Notes: generated from the sequence alone by a model not told the origin. A stretch of 64,000 nt of DNA from CAYPAV01 sp964408805 (GCA_964408805.1 CAYPAV010000005.1:1-64000), one strand, 5' to 3'; shown: positions 26,207 through 35,650, numbered from the stretch's first letter. A program made the numbers and translations.

Positions 26207-27715
26207 ATGGGTCGGGACTGGACGCTCCATCGTATTCTGCTGATCACCATGGTCCAGCTGGCGACCCTGATCTTCGGCATGACCGTGACCGTGGTCTCGA
26301 TCGTCATGCCGCAGATGCAGGGGACACTCTCCGCGACCCAGGATCAGATCGCCTGGACCATCACCTTCAACCTGGTGGCGACCGCGATCGCGACCCCGTT
26401 GACGGGATGGCTCGCGGCGCGCCTTGGCTGGCGGAAGCTGATGGTGGGTTCGATCGGCGGGTTCACGCTCGCTACGGTCTTCTGCGGGCTTTCGACCTCG
26501 CTCGAGATGCTGGTGATCTTCCGCATCCTGCAGGGCGCCTTCGGGGCGCCGCTGCTGCCGCTCGGCCAGGGCATTTTGCTCGCCAGCTTTCCCAGGCACA
26601 TGCACCCCCTGGTGCTGATGCTGTGGGGGATCGGCGGGGTCGTCGGCCCGGTCTTCGGTCCCATTTTCGGCGGCATGATCGCCGAGGCGTTCAATTGGCG
26701 CTGGGCGTTTTATTTCATCGTGCCCTTCGGCTGCCTCGCCATGGTCGGCGCCTGGATCGCGCTCGACGATGCCCAGCAGGGCGCCAAGCGTCGGATCGAT
26801 TGGATCGGTTTTCTGTCGCTGGCGGCGGCGATCGGCGCCGCGACCCTGCTGCTCAATCGCGGCCAGCGCCTCGACTGGTTCGACTCCCAGGAGATCGTCA
26901 TAGAGACCTTCGTCGCGGCGATCGGGTTCTATCTCTTCATCGTCCACACGATTACCGCCGACTCGCCGTTCTTCGATCGGGCGATCTTCCTCAACCGGAA
27001 CCTCGCGGTCGGCCTCTTCATCGCCCTGATCATGGGCATGCTGGCCTATACGCCGCTGGTGATGTTTCCACCGCTGCTGAAGGATCTCGGCGGGTATCCC
27101 GAATCGATCATCGGCGAACTGATGACCTCGCGCGGCATCGGCAACTGGTTGAGCTTCCTGGTAGTGGTGCAGATGACGCGCTACGACGCGCGCCTTTGCC
27201 TGGCGCTTGGCCTGGTGCTCCAGGCGGTCGCCGGATTGCTGATGGCGCAGTTCGACCTCAACATCTCCCCCTTCGACGTCTTCTGGACCAACGTCCTGCA
27301 CGGTTTCGGTTTCGGGCTCGCCTATACGCCGCTGGCCACCCTCGCCTTCTCGACGCTCCGCGAGCAATTGATGGTCGAGGGTTCGGCAATCTTCAATGTG
27401 ATGCGGCATTTCGGCAGCGTCTTCTTCATCTCGCTCAGCATCCTCGTCCTCACCCGCACCACGGAGGTCAGCTATAGCGGCCTCCGGAACTGGGTCTCGC
27501 CCTTCAACGAACTCTTCGGCTTTATCGAGATCACCGGCCCCTGGTCGGTCACAACGGCGGCGGGGCTCGCGGCCCTGAGCGAAGAGGCCTACCGGCAGGC
27601 GGCGATGGTCGGCTATATCAACGCCTTCTACCTCTTCGCCGCCACCGCGGCCGTCACGGTGCCCTTCGTCTGGCTGTTCAAACCGGCGGCGCCGGAACAG
27701 GAGGAGGCGGGCTGA
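26207..27715 (+). CDS. DHA2/EmrB-QacA family MFS exporter
   Basis: 502 aa, 14 predicted transmembrane helices, the length and layout of the DHA2 drug:H+ antiporters. Diagnostic segments are TVVSIVMPQMQGTLSATQDQ in the first helices, TPLTGWLAARLGWRKLM (loop 2-3 motif A) and GPIFGGMIAEAFNWRWAFY (motif C region). EmrB-type proteins usually work with an EmrA membrane-fusion protein, but none is adjacent. It probably exports hydrophobic compounds across the inner membrane. Confidence 0.9.
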   Translation: MGRDWTLHRILLITMVQLATLIFGMTVTVVSIVMPQMQGTLSATQDQIAWTITFNLVATAIATPLTGWLAARLGWRKLMVGSIGGFTLATVFCGLSTSLEMLVIFRILQGAFGAPLLPLGQGILLASFPRHMHPLVLMLWGIGGVVGPVFGPIFGGMIAEAFNWRWAFYFIVPFGCLAMVGAWIALDDAQQGAKRRIDWIGFLSLAAAIGAATLLLNRGQRLDWFDSQEIVIETFVAAIGFYLFIVHTITADSPFFDRAIFLNRNLAVGLFIALIMGMLAYTPLVMFPPLLKDLGGYPESIIGELMTSRGIGNWLSFLVVVQMTRYDARLCLALGLVLQAVAGLLMAQFDLNISPFDVFWTNVLHGFGFGLAYTPLATLAFSTLREQLMVEGSAIFNVMRHFGSVFFISLSILVLTRTTEVSYSGLRNWVSPFNELFGFIEITGPWSVTTAAGLAALSEEAYRQAAMVGYINAFYLFAATAAVTVPFVWLFKPAAPEQEEAG

Positions 27716-27849
27716 TTTCCGCTCCGGAGCGATGGAAATTTGATCCACTCCGCCCGACGACGAACGTTCGGTTTTCGCCCAATCGACCCCGAAGATTGAC
27801 TCCCTCGGCGCTTCTCCGGCACCCTATCCTATTGACGAGGGGAGGCCCG

Positions 27850-28665
27850 ATGAAGCTCGGGAGATACTTCGCCGCTGGATTGGTACTCGCCGTCGCCCTT
27901 GGTTGGACGGTGCCGGCGGATGCGGCCAAGCGGGTTGCCCTGGTCATCGGCACGGATAAGTACGCCACGCTGCCCAACCTCAACAATGCGGCGACCGATG
28001 CTAGGGGCATCGCGGCAAAGCTCAAATCGCTCGGCTTCGACGTGATCCTCCGGCGGAATGCCAGCCGCCGGGATTTTGCCCGCGCGCTCGATGATTTCGA
28101 GGGCCGGTTATCGCAAGCCGAGGTCGGGCTGGTGTTCTATGCGGGCCACGGCATTCAGGCGCAGGGCAAGAACTGGCTGATCCCCGCGGATGCGAGGGTC
28201 GAAACCGAAGCCGACCTGCGTTACGAAGGAATTTCCGCCAACGACTTTCTCGAAGCGATGGAAAGGGCCGGAACACAGCTCAATATCGTTATTCTCGATG
28301 CCTGCCGCGACAACCCCTTGCCCAAGAGATCGCGATCGGCCGCGCGTGGGCTTGCGGTGCCGATCATCCCGGCGGGTATCAAGGGAACGGCAATCCTCTA
28401 CTCCGCGGCACCCGGTCAGACGGCGCAGGACGGACCGACGGGCGGACATGGCGTGTTTACCGGTGCGTTGCTAAGGGTCTTGGACGAGCCGGGGTTGAAA
28501 CTCGAAGGCGTGTTCAAGAAAACGGCCATGCAGGTCTCGGCGGCGACCAACGGCAGGCAGGACCCGTGGATCAATTCGTCGGTGAAGGGCGATTTCTACT
28601 TCCGCGAAGCGAGCAGCCGACCTCGCGGGAAAGTCACGGCACCCACGCCCACTGGCCCCTCATAG
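27850..28665 (+). CDS. secreted caspase-like (peptidase C14) protein, truncated by an in-frame TAG
   Basis: 271 aa as read, with a strong RBS (GAGGGGAGG) before the ATG. Residues 1-26 form a signal peptide ending ADAA. The caspase p20-like domain follows, with KRVALVIGTDKY, catalytic His100 in FYAGHGIQ and catalytic Cys152 in LDACRDNP. The TAG at 28663 lies in a Pro/Thr-rich linker, and the same frame stays open to 29349, encoding two FWQSI repeats and a C-terminal domain. The uninterrupted product would be 499 residues. Other genes here use TAG as a normal stop, so recoding is unlikely; a nonsense mutation or read error is favoured. A second caspase gene lies at 36517. Confidence 0.85.
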   Translation: MKLGRYFAAGLVLAVALGWTVPADAAKRVALVIGTDKYATLPNLNNAATDARGIAAKLKSLGFDVILRRNASRRDFARALDDFEGRLSQAEVGLVFYAGHGIQAQGKNWLIPADARVETEADLRYEGISANDFLEAMERAGTQLNIVILDACRDNPLPKRSRSAARGLAVPIIPAGIKGTAILYSAAPGQTAQDGPTGGHGVFTGALLRVLDEPGLKLEGVFKKTAMQVSAATNGRQDPWINSSVKGDFYFREASSRPRGKVTAPTPTGPS

Positions 28666-29349
28666 AGCCCCGACAAGGAAACCGTGTTCTGGCAATCGAT
28701 CAAGGACAGCAAACAAGCGGGCGATTACAAAGCCTATCTTGCTCAATTTCCGAACGGAACATTCGCCGGCTTGGCCCGGAGCCGCCTCGCGGCCTTGAAG
28801 CCGGCAAAAGTCGCGTCTCCGAAACCACCGACATCAACCCCGAAAATCCCGACCCGAACGACCGCCGCCACACAGGAAACGCTCTTCTGGCAGTCGATCA
28901 AGGGAAGCACCAATCCGGCCGACTACCAGGACTACCTCATGGCGTTCCCAAAAGGCACCTTTGCGCGCCTGGCCAGGCGGCGAATCAATGAGTTGAACCG
29001 CAAGAAGGTGGCGGTGGCCCGCCCTTCAAGACCGACTCGGTCGCGGCGGATCGAGAAACTGCGCGGCTACCACATTTGGGTCCAGACCACGAACAAGCAA
29101 CGCGGCCTGACGTACTGCCGGCAATTGAAGGAGGCCGGGCTGATCGTCTATTGCTGGGCCGGAAGAGGTTCGATATCGGACGACAATATAATGCTCAAAT
29201 GCTCAACCCTGCCGTCGGATACCGGAGAGATCATTCAGGAATTCCTGGGGGCAGGAAAACTGAGGGTGTGGGACTGGCGCAAACACAAGGATTACGGCGC
29301 CAAGGTCTGCGGCAAGTACCACGCCATCACGATCCAGACGATCAATTGA
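28666..29349 (+). pseudogene. 3' part of the caspase gene: two FWQSI repeats and a Cys-containing C-terminal domain
   Basis: It lies in the same frame as the caspase gene, directly after its TAG. A GTG at 28684 with AAGGA just upstream could restart translation and give 221 aa without a signal peptide. Two repeats of about 40 residues start FWQSIKDSKQAGDYKAYL and FWQSIKGSTNPADYQDYL and end in FPxGTFAxLARxR; the same unit is found in the caspase-HtrA protein at 36517. The last 95 residues (from GYHIWVQTTNKQ) contain four Cys and match no domain I recognise. If the TAG is a read error, this is simply the C-terminal half of a 499-aa protein. Confidence 0.7.
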
Positions 29350-29359
29350 CGGCAAATAA

Positions 29360-30106
29360 ATGACGGATTATCTGGGCTACAGGTTGGTGTTGGGCGTCCT
29401 CATCCCGGCGGTGAATACGGTCGTCCAGCCGGAATTCGACGCGTTGCGGCCGCCGGGCGTCACCAATCATACGGGGCGGTTCAGCCTTCCGAACGTCTTG
29501 ATGTACGATCTCGACAGCGTGGACGAGGCGGTCGCCGCTGTTGCCTCGGCGATCACACCCGCCGTCGATACGATTCTCGCCTGCGAGCCGGACGCCATCG
29601 CGCTCGCCTATTCGACCGAATATCTTCCCGGCGGACATGCCGCCGCGACGGTGCTGCATGACGAAATCAGCGCCCGCGCAAAGGGCATGACGGTGACCGG
29701 GGCGACTTTCGCGGTTCGACGCGCGCTCGACTTGTTCGGCGCCAAGCGAGTCGCTGTTGTGACACCCTATGCGCCGCCGCAAAATGTCCATGTGAAGACG
29801 TACTTCGAGGAGAGTGGTTATTCGGTCAAGGCCGTCGAGGGCGCGCGCCGCGAGGCCGGCACGAGCGCTGCGGTCACCAGCGAAGAGAGCATTCGCGCCG
29901 CCTTCGCGGCGGTCGACGGCGACGATGTCGACGCCTTGGTGCATGTCGGCAGCAATTTGGCCGTGCTCGACATTTGCACCGAACTCGAGACGACCCTCGG
30001 AAAACCGGTCTTCGGAGCGAACCAGGCGAATTATTGGGCGGTGCTGCGGGACAATGGAATCGAGGACCGGGTCGAGGGTCGCGGCCGTTTGCTGGCCGAG
30101 TTCTGA
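29360..30106 (+). CDS. Asp/Glu racemase-fold protein (maleate isomerase-like), second Cys-less paralogue
   Basis: 248 aa. VLGVLIPAVNTVVQPEFDAL is the N-terminal signature of the maleate isomerase/AMDase group, and VAVVTPYAPPQNVHVKTYFEESGY matches the linker between halves. As in the paralogue at 15166, the two catalytic Cys positions are replaced (ALAYSTEYLPGG and VHVGSNLAVLD). The C-terminal GIEDRVEGRGRLLAEF is close to that of the paralogue (GIEDRLMGKGMLLERF). Chemistry without the Cys pair is unclear. It starts 10 bp after the interrupted caspase gene. Confidence 0.75.
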   Translation: MTDYLGYRLVLGVLIPAVNTVVQPEFDALRPPGVTNHTGRFSLPNVLMYDLDSVDEAVAAVASAITPAVDTILACEPDAIALAYSTEYLPGGHAAATVLHDEISARAKGMTVTGATFAVRRALDLFGAKRVAVVTPYAPPQNVHVKTYFEESGYSVKAVEGARREAGTSAAVTSEESIRAAFAAVDGDDVDALVHVGSNLAVLDICTELETTLGKPVFGANQANYWAVLRDNGIEDRVEGRGRLLAEF

Positions 30107-30191
30107 GCCGTCCAGGCTGGCGGATCGGTTGCCGCCGCGTGCCGTATAATCGCCATCAACTCAAATGTATCCGCATCCCGACAGGCGGCGT

Positions 30192-31094
30192 TTATCGGTC
30201 ATTTTCCTCAAGATCGTGACGCCGGCGCGCCTCTCGATAGAGGATGAAGAGACCGCTGGCGATGACGATGCCCGCCCCCGCCAAGGTGTTTACACCGGGG
30301 ACGTCGCCGAACATGAGAAAACCATAAAGCGTCGCCCAGATAAGCGCGAAATAGCGGAAGGGCGCAATCACGACCGCCTCGCCGTAGCGAAAGGCGGAAA
30401 CCATGAAATATTGACCGATGCCCTGCAGAACACCGGTGAAGAGAAGGAGACCAAGCCCGCCCGCATCCGGCATCCGCCAGCCGAAGGGCAGGGTCGCCAG
30501 GCCGCCGATTGAAATGCAAAGCGTCGAGACGAACATGATCCCGTTGGTGGTCTCGGTCTTGGCGAGATGACGGGTTATGATGTCGCGGCCGGCGTGAACG
30601 AGAGTCGCCAGGATTGCCAGGAGGGCGGGCAAGAGAATAATCCCGCCGCCGGGCCGGATCATCACCATGACGCCGAGAAATCCGACGATCACCGCCGTCC
30701 AGCGGCGCCAGCCGACTTGTTCGCCAAGAAAACGCGGCGCCAGCGCGGTCAGGAACAGCGGCGAGGCGAACATAATCACCGTGATATCCGCAAGCGGCAT
30801 GTGCCGGATCGCGATGATGAACAGAAACGACGTCACCAGTGCCGAGAGGCCGCGGGCCAGCAACCCCCACCGGTTTGTGATGCCGAGCGCCGTGATCCCG
30901 CCACCCTTCCACACCATGAAGGCGACCGGGATGAAGACGAAGATGGAGCGGAAGAACAGGATTTCGCCCGGCGGGAATTGGCCCGTCAAATGCTTCGCCA
31001 GGCCGTCGGTGAAGGCCAGGATCGCGCCCGAGACGAGAAGGCTGAGAATGCCCTTCACCTGGCCGGTCGAGGAAATAGCCGTCCGAATGTTCAC
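30192..31094 (-). CDS. DMT superfamily (EamA) transporter
   Basis: 300 aa with about ten hydrophobic helices in two EamA repeats. The N-terminal GAILAFTDGLAKHLTGQFPPGE and FFRSIFVFIPVAFM are typical of the RhaT/EamA family; the second repeat contains FRYFALIWATLYGFLMFGDVP. These proteins usually export metabolites such as amino acids; the substrate here is unknown. It is divergent from the CMD-family gene at 31199 and convergent with the racemase-like gene. Confidence 0.9.
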   Translation of the reverse strand: MNIRTAISSTGQVKGILSLLVSGAILAFTDGLAKHLTGQFPPGEILFFRSIFVFIPVAFMVWKGGGITALGITNRWGLLARGLSALVTSFLFIIAIRHMPLADITVIMFASPLFLTALAPRFLGEQVGWRRWTAVIVGFLGVMVMIRPGGGIILLPALLAILATLVHAGRDIITRHLAKTETTNGIMFVSTLCISIGGLATLPFGWRMPDAGGLGLLLFTGVLQGIGQYFMVSAFRYGEAVVIAPFRYFALIWATLYGFLMFGDVPGVNTLAGAGIVIASGLFILYREARRRHDLEENDR

Positions 31095-31198
31095 AATCGT
31101 CTCGCGGCGCCGATCATCAAATTGACGGGCCGCGTCATGGACCGGCCCGTCGCGAGGACTATCCTTCCTTTAACGGCCAAGGCCAAGAAAGGAATCGC

Positions 31199-31783
31199 AT
31201 GATGACGGCGGCGGCACCTCGTATTCCCTATCTTTCCGTCGACGAGGCGAAAGCGCGCGGAGAAGACGTCGGCGTGGCTTCGTCGATGTCGCATTTGAAT
31301 GTGTTTCGGGTCCTGTTGCATCATCCGGAGCTGGCCGGTGCGGTGAGCGGGCTGTTGTCGATGCTGCTCTGGAAAGCGAACCGGCTGGACACGCGGCTCC
31401 GGGAATTGTTGATCATGCGGATCGCCTGGCGCACTGGGTCGGTCTATGAATGGACCCAGCATTGGCGGGTCGCCCTCCACATCGGAATGAGCGAAGCCGA
31501 CATCCTGACGGTCCGCGATTGGCAAGACGCGGAGGGATTGAGCGACGCCGACCGGGCGGTGCTGGCGGCGACCGACGAGACACTGGACAACAGCCGTATT
31601 TCGGACGCGACCTGGGCCGCTTGCCGCGACGCGATCGGCGATGACGCGGCCATGGCCGAAATGGTGGTCGCGATCGGAAACTGGCGGATGTTTTCGGAAC
31701 TGCTGCAGAGTCTTCGAATTCCGCTTGAGGATGGTATTGAACACTGGCCGCCGGACGGGTTGGCGTCGCCGGCGGCCGAGTAA
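31199..31783 (+). CDS. carboxymuconolactone decarboxylase (CMD/AhpD-like) family protein
   Basis: 194 aa; the first codons are ATG ATG, so the start could be 31202. The family core is ELLIMRIAWRTGSVYEWTQH followed by ALHIGMSEADI. The CxxC pair of AhpD-type peroxidase partners is absent, which fits the decarboxylase-like branch, whose members are mostly uncharacterised and common in degradation clusters. It reads towards the LLM and P450 genes, 72 bp upstream of the former. Confidence 0.85.
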   Translation: MMTAAAPRIPYLSVDEAKARGEDVGVASSMSHLNVFRVLLHHPELAGAVSGLLSMLLWKANRLDTRLRELLIMRIAWRTGSVYEWTQHWRVALHIGMSEADILTVRDWQDAEGLSDADRAVLAATDETLDNSRISDATWAACRDAIGDDAAMAEMVVAIGNWRMFSELLQSLRIPLEDGIEHWPPDGLASPAAE

Positions 31784-31855
31784 GACACGAAATCTCAAAA
31801 CGACGATTGGGACGACCCGACGGTGATCGGGTTCCAGGAAAATTCAGGAGGCACC

Positions 31856-33037
31856 ATGATTTCGAAATTCACCACCGTCTATCCGGGGCATATCGACATG
31901 CCGGACCGAGGCCAGGACGCAACGCCGGCCAACGACCGGCACTTCAACAACGACGAGCTCGCCAGCGTTTTCGAGAAGTCAGAGGCGGTCGCGAAAACCA
32001 TGGACGAGACGGGCTGGCATTCGTTGTGGTTCGCGGAGCACCACTTCCAGCGGGAAGGCTACGAGGTCATTCCCAACATCCTGATGCTGGCGGTGCATCT
32101 CGCCCATATGACCGAGCGGCTGAAATTCGGCTGCGGGTTCAATATCTGCCCGATGTGGCATCCGCTGCGCCTCGCCGAGGATTTCGCCACCGCCGACATC
32201 ATGACCAAGGGACGCACCATCTTCGGCGTCGGCCGCGGCTATCATACCCGCGAGGTCGAGACCTTCGGTGCGCCGATGCAGGACGGTGATGCGAACCGCG
32301 AGCTTTTCGAGGAACAGGTGGAGATCATCTTCAAGGCCTTCAACGAGGAGGCCTTCTCGCACAAGGGCAAGCATTACACCCTGCCGCCCGAAGTGCCCTA
32401 TCGCGGTTACGATTTGAAGGAAATCACCCTGGTGCCGCGCCCCGTGAACCGGCCCGTCGAGTGCTGGCAGCCGGTCGTCAGCGCCAGTCCCCGCGGGCTC
32501 GATTTCATGATGAAAAACGGTATCCGGGGCTTCGTCGGCGGCGGTGCCGCGACAATGGAAGAGGGGCCGATCAGGGCGTTCCAGGCTGCCGCCGGCCGGG
32601 TTGGCCGCGATCTGGCGCTTGGCGAGGATATTTGCATCGGCATCCATTTCTACGTCGCCGAGACACGCGAGCAGGCGATCCGGGAGATCACGCCCTACTT
32701 CGAGGAACACGCCAAGATGTTCGCGACACTCGGCTTCCTGCCGGGCATGACCCCGGAACAGGTCGCAGCGGTCTCGAAGCGCGGCGGCTGGGATGGCGCC
32801 GGCGTGCCCACGGTCGAACACTACATGGAGGGCGGCTCCTGGTTCGCCGGCACAAGCGACGACCTGATCGAGTATTTGAAGGGCCTCGAGGAGAAGTTCC
32901 CGGGCCTCGAATACATCAACCTCAGCACGCCCATGACGACACCGAAGACCAAGATGCTGGAGCTCTTCCAGCAGGTCTCGGAGGACGTGATGCCGCATTT
33001 CGGCGGCGGCGCCAAATTGGCGGCGACGGGGGACTGA
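31856..33037 (+). CDS. LLM class flavin-dependent monooxygenase
   Basis: 393 aa from the ATG at 31856, chosen for the AGGAGGCACC upstream; a GTG at 31823 opens the same frame. The luciferase-like TIM barrel is shown by ETGWHSLWFAEHHFQREGY, GCGFNICPMWHPLRLAEDFA and GRTIFGVGRGYHTREVETFG, the last being the family hallmark. It is expected to use reduced FMN and O2 on an aldehyde, alkane or sulfonate-like substrate. The cytochrome P450 gene follows after 16 bp, so the pair is probably cotranscribed with the CMD-family gene. Confidence 0.9.
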   Translation: MISKFTTVYPGHIDMPDRGQDATPANDRHFNNDELASVFEKSEAVAKTMDETGWHSLWFAEHHFQREGYEVIPNILMLAVHLAHMTERLKFGCGFNICPMWHPLRLAEDFATADIMTKGRTIFGVGRGYHTREVETFGAPMQDGDANRELFEEQVEIIFKAFNEEAFSHKGKHYTLPPEVPYRGYDLKEITLVPRPVNRPVECWQPVVSASPRGLDFMMKNGIRGFVGGGAATMEEGPIRAFQAAAGRVGRDLALGEDICIGIHFYVAETREQAIREITPYFEEHAKMFATLGFLPGMTPEQVAAVSKRGGWDGAGVPTVEHYMEGGSWFAGTSDDLIEYLKGLEEKFPGLEYINLSTPMTTPKTKMLELFQQVSEDVMPHFGGGAKLAATGD

Positions 33038-33053
33038 CGCGGAAGTAACGACG

Positions 33054-34259
33054 ATGGAACCGCTCGCCGATCTTTCGGACGGCAAGACCTTTCGGGCTGG
33101 GTTTCCCCATGCCAGCCTGACTTGGCTGCGCGAAAATGCACCGGTCTATTGGCATCCGCCGACCGAGGCCACGCCGGACGGCGAGGGGTTCTGGGTCGTC
33201 AGCCGCTACGACGACGTGAACAAGGTATTTCGCAATCCCAAGACCTTCTCCTCCGACAAGGGCGGCGACCGGCGGGCCGGCGGTACGGGCATCAACGACG
33301 ACAGATCGGCCGGGCTGATCCTGAACTTCATGGACGATCCGAAACACCGCCGTGTCCGAAGCCTGGTGACCCAGGGTTTCACGCCTCGAACGATCGGCCG
33401 GCTGGAAGCGGAACTTCGCGCGATCACCGGCCGGATCCTCGACGACATCGGCGACGGAGAGAGCATCGATTTCGTCCTGCGGGTTGCCCGCGAATTGCCG
33501 CTGCAGGCGATCTGCATCATTCTCGGCGTGCCGGCCGAGGACCGCACCCGGCTCGTCGATTGGGTTGATATGGGGATCGCCAACCCAGACAAGGCGATCA
33601 TCGCGCCCGAATACATGCGGAAGGTCGCGAAATACGCCGACGGTCTGATTGAGGAGAAACGCCGCGCGCCGACCGACGATATTCTCTCCGTCATCACCCA
33701 TGCGACGTTGGACGAGGAACCGGAGGGCCGCCTGACCAACCAGGAACTGCGGCTGTTCTTCAATTTGCTGTTCCCCGCGGGGGTCGAGACGACGCGAAAT
33801 TCGATCGGCTCGGCCCTGCTCACCTTCATCAAACAGCCGGATCAATTGGCGAGGCTCCGCGCCGACCCCAGCCTGATGAAAACGGCGGTCGAGGAGATCC
33901 TCCGCTGGACCACGCCGTCGGTCTACAAGCGACGGACCGCGACGAAGAACACCAAGCTCGGCGATGTGCGCATCCGCGCGGGCGACAAGGTCACGATCTG
34001 GGAGATGTCCGCCAATCGCGACGAACGCGTCTTCGGCAATCCCTTTGAATTCGACATCACGCGCGACCCGAACCCGCACATCGCCTTCGGCGTCGGCGTC
34101 CATGTCTGCCTCGGCGCCGCCCTGGCCCGGCTCGAGCTCGCCATCATGTTCGAGGAACTGCTGAAGCGCTTCGAGACCTTCGAACTCGCGGGCGATTACG
34201 GTTGGGTCGAGAACAATCGATTGCTGGGCCTGACGCAACTGCCGGTGCGGATGCATTAG
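33054..34259 (+). CDS. cytochrome P450
   Basis: 401 aa, standard for a soluble bacterial P450. The haem-binding Cys lies in FGVGVHVCLGAALARLE near residue 350. The I-helix oxygen-activation segment reads LFPAGVETTRN, and the K-helix ExxR is EEILR. No ferredoxin or ferredoxin reductase gene is nearby, so electrons must come from partners elsewhere. Neighbouring LLM and CMD-family genes suggest joint oxidation of a hydrophobic compound. Confidence 0.95.
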   Translation: MEPLADLSDGKTFRAGFPHASLTWLRENAPVYWHPPTEATPDGEGFWVVSRYDDVNKVFRNPKTFSSDKGGDRRAGGTGINDDRSAGLILNFMDDPKHRRVRSLVTQGFTPRTIGRLEAELRAITGRILDDIGDGESIDFVLRVARELPLQAICIILGVPAEDRTRLVDWVDMGIANPDKAIIAPEYMRKVAKYADGLIEEKRRAPTDDILSVITHATLDEEPEGRLTNQELRLFFNLLFPAGVETTRNSIGSALLTFIKQPDQLARLRADPSLMKTAVEEILRWTTPSVYKRRTATKNTKLGDVRIRAGDKVTIWEMSANRDERVFGNPFEFDITRDPNPHIAFGVGVHVCLGAALARLELAIMFEELLKRFETFELAGDYGWVENNRLLGLTQLPVRMH

Positions 34260-34383
34260 GCCGGACGGCTTAGATTAATTGATCATCCGCGCATCAATTC
34301 GGCGCTGGAGCGTGCCCCGGAATTCATTTGAAATCGATGCCGGTGACGAACTTCAATAAGGAACTGATCCCGGGACGCATGCC

Positions 34384-35520
34384 ATGGTAATTGTCGGCCT
34401 CTTGTTTATCGTTGCCGCGGGTTGGTTCGGTCTGGTCATGGCCGTTGATATATATGCGGCCATGTCGGCCGGCGATCCGTCGAGCGCATGGCTGCCGGGC
34501 CTCGGCCTATTGGCCGTGATTGGCGTATTCATCTGGTTGGCGAGAGAAGCAAGGCGAGACAATGGTCGAGCGGTGGTTAGATCGCGAAATCTGGACACGC
34601 TCCGAGACTTGAATTGCACGGGAATCTACCGGGTAAAGGGGGCGGAAGCCGACGTTACCCTGCAATTCGTCAAGACGCGGGATCGACCATACGGTTCAAG
34701 GGGCCGGGTTCGGCTGATTAACGAATCGCCGGCAATCACCGGTCCTTTCGGCGGCGTCGCGCCGGCGCGAGGCGGGTGGCGTATAGAAAACTCCAACCCC
34801 AACGATCCTCATATATTTATAGACCTGAGCGGCCCGAAACCCGTTTCGGCATCCGGCATCGGGCTCATGCTTGGCCCTTACTACTCGGGAGAATGCGATA
34901 AGAACGAGGCCCTCGTTCGTTTGGTTCAAGATAGCGGGAAAGACACCGAAACCATTTTCAAATTGATCCACGAACCGGGCGGTCGATTGAACATCGCAGA
35001 CGAGGCCTTGGAGGCATGGCTGAAACACGCCGAAACGCCCCGGACGGACGGTCTCTATCGGGGAACCGTGGCGGAGTGGTGGTGGGACAGCGACAGCGAG
35101 AAACATACGGGTGATGACGTCTATTTAGCTGTCTTGTTCGAGGTTGATGCGGGCGGCAATGCCGGTACCCTCAAGGGAATAAACCGACAGGTTCGCATTG
35201 CTTCGGAGACACCGGGCCGCATCGCCTTCAAGGGGACATGGCGGCGGGGCGAGGACGGATGTCTAAGCGTCCAAATAGTCCCCATGTCCCGTTTCGCGAT
35301 CCGCGGCTTCGATCCCGGCGACGTGAAGTATGGCGGCCACTTCATCGGAGAGGATGACATTCTGTCATCGGGCCAAATGCGTTTGGAAACCTTCGAGGAC
35401 TGGGTGACGTTTTCGGCCATGGATGAAGACGGAACTCTTGGCCTCCAATTCGATGGCGAGAGCGAACCGTCGCAACTTTTGAAGAACGAACCGGACGAAA
35501 TCAAAGAGTGGCTGGCCTGA
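34384..35520 (+). CDS. membrane-anchored protein of unknown function
   Basis: 378 aa that I cannot assign. Two hydrophobic segments lie at residues 2-22 and about 38-52, then a soluble region of about 320 residues. That region is rich in beta-type sequence (GIYRVKGAEADVTLQFVK, WRIENSNPNDPHIFIDLSG) and has a Trp cluster AEWWWDSDSEKH near residue 235. The C-terminal half repeats short Gly/Asp turns. Codon use is less GC-biased than in neighbours, which could mean later acquisition. It follows the P450 gene after 124 bp. Confidence 0.65.
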   Translation: MVIVGLLFIVAAGWFGLVMAVDIYAAMSAGDPSSAWLPGLGLLAVIGVFIWLAREARRDNGRAVVRSRNLDTLRDLNCTGIYRVKGAEADVTLQFVKTRDRPYGSRGRVRLINESPAITGPFGGVAPARGGWRIENSNPNDPHIFIDLSGPKPVSASGIGLMLGPYYSGECDKNEALVRLVQDSGKDTETIFKLIHEPGGRLNIADEALEAWLKHAETPRTDGLYRGTVAEWWWDSDSEKHTGDDVYLAVLFEVDAGGNAGTLKGINRQVRIASETPGRIAFKGTWRRGEDGCLSVQIVPMSRFAIRGFDPGDVKYGGHFIGEDDILSSGQMRLETFEDWVTFSAMDEDGTLGLQFDGESEPSQLLKNEPDEIKEWLA

Positions 35521-35650
35521 TGAGGAATATTTTGGATCCGATCTTGAGAGGCCGTTGTCCACCAAATGTCCGCGGTGGAACTTCCGTATTCCGATCTTCC
35601 ACACCGGTTCCCGCGCAGCCATTCGCCAGACAGAATTTAGGAGAACCATC

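Noticed and set aside
26033..27748. Open frame of 571 codons on the minus strand
   Set aside because: It is the reverse of the MFS exporter, is rich in Glu/Arg/His and has no family motif.
28663..28665. TAG read as an amino acid (pyrrolysine or suppression)
   Set aside because: TAG ends several intact genes here (for example at 45, 17495 and 36415), and no special downstream element was seen. Nonsense mutation or read error is simpler.
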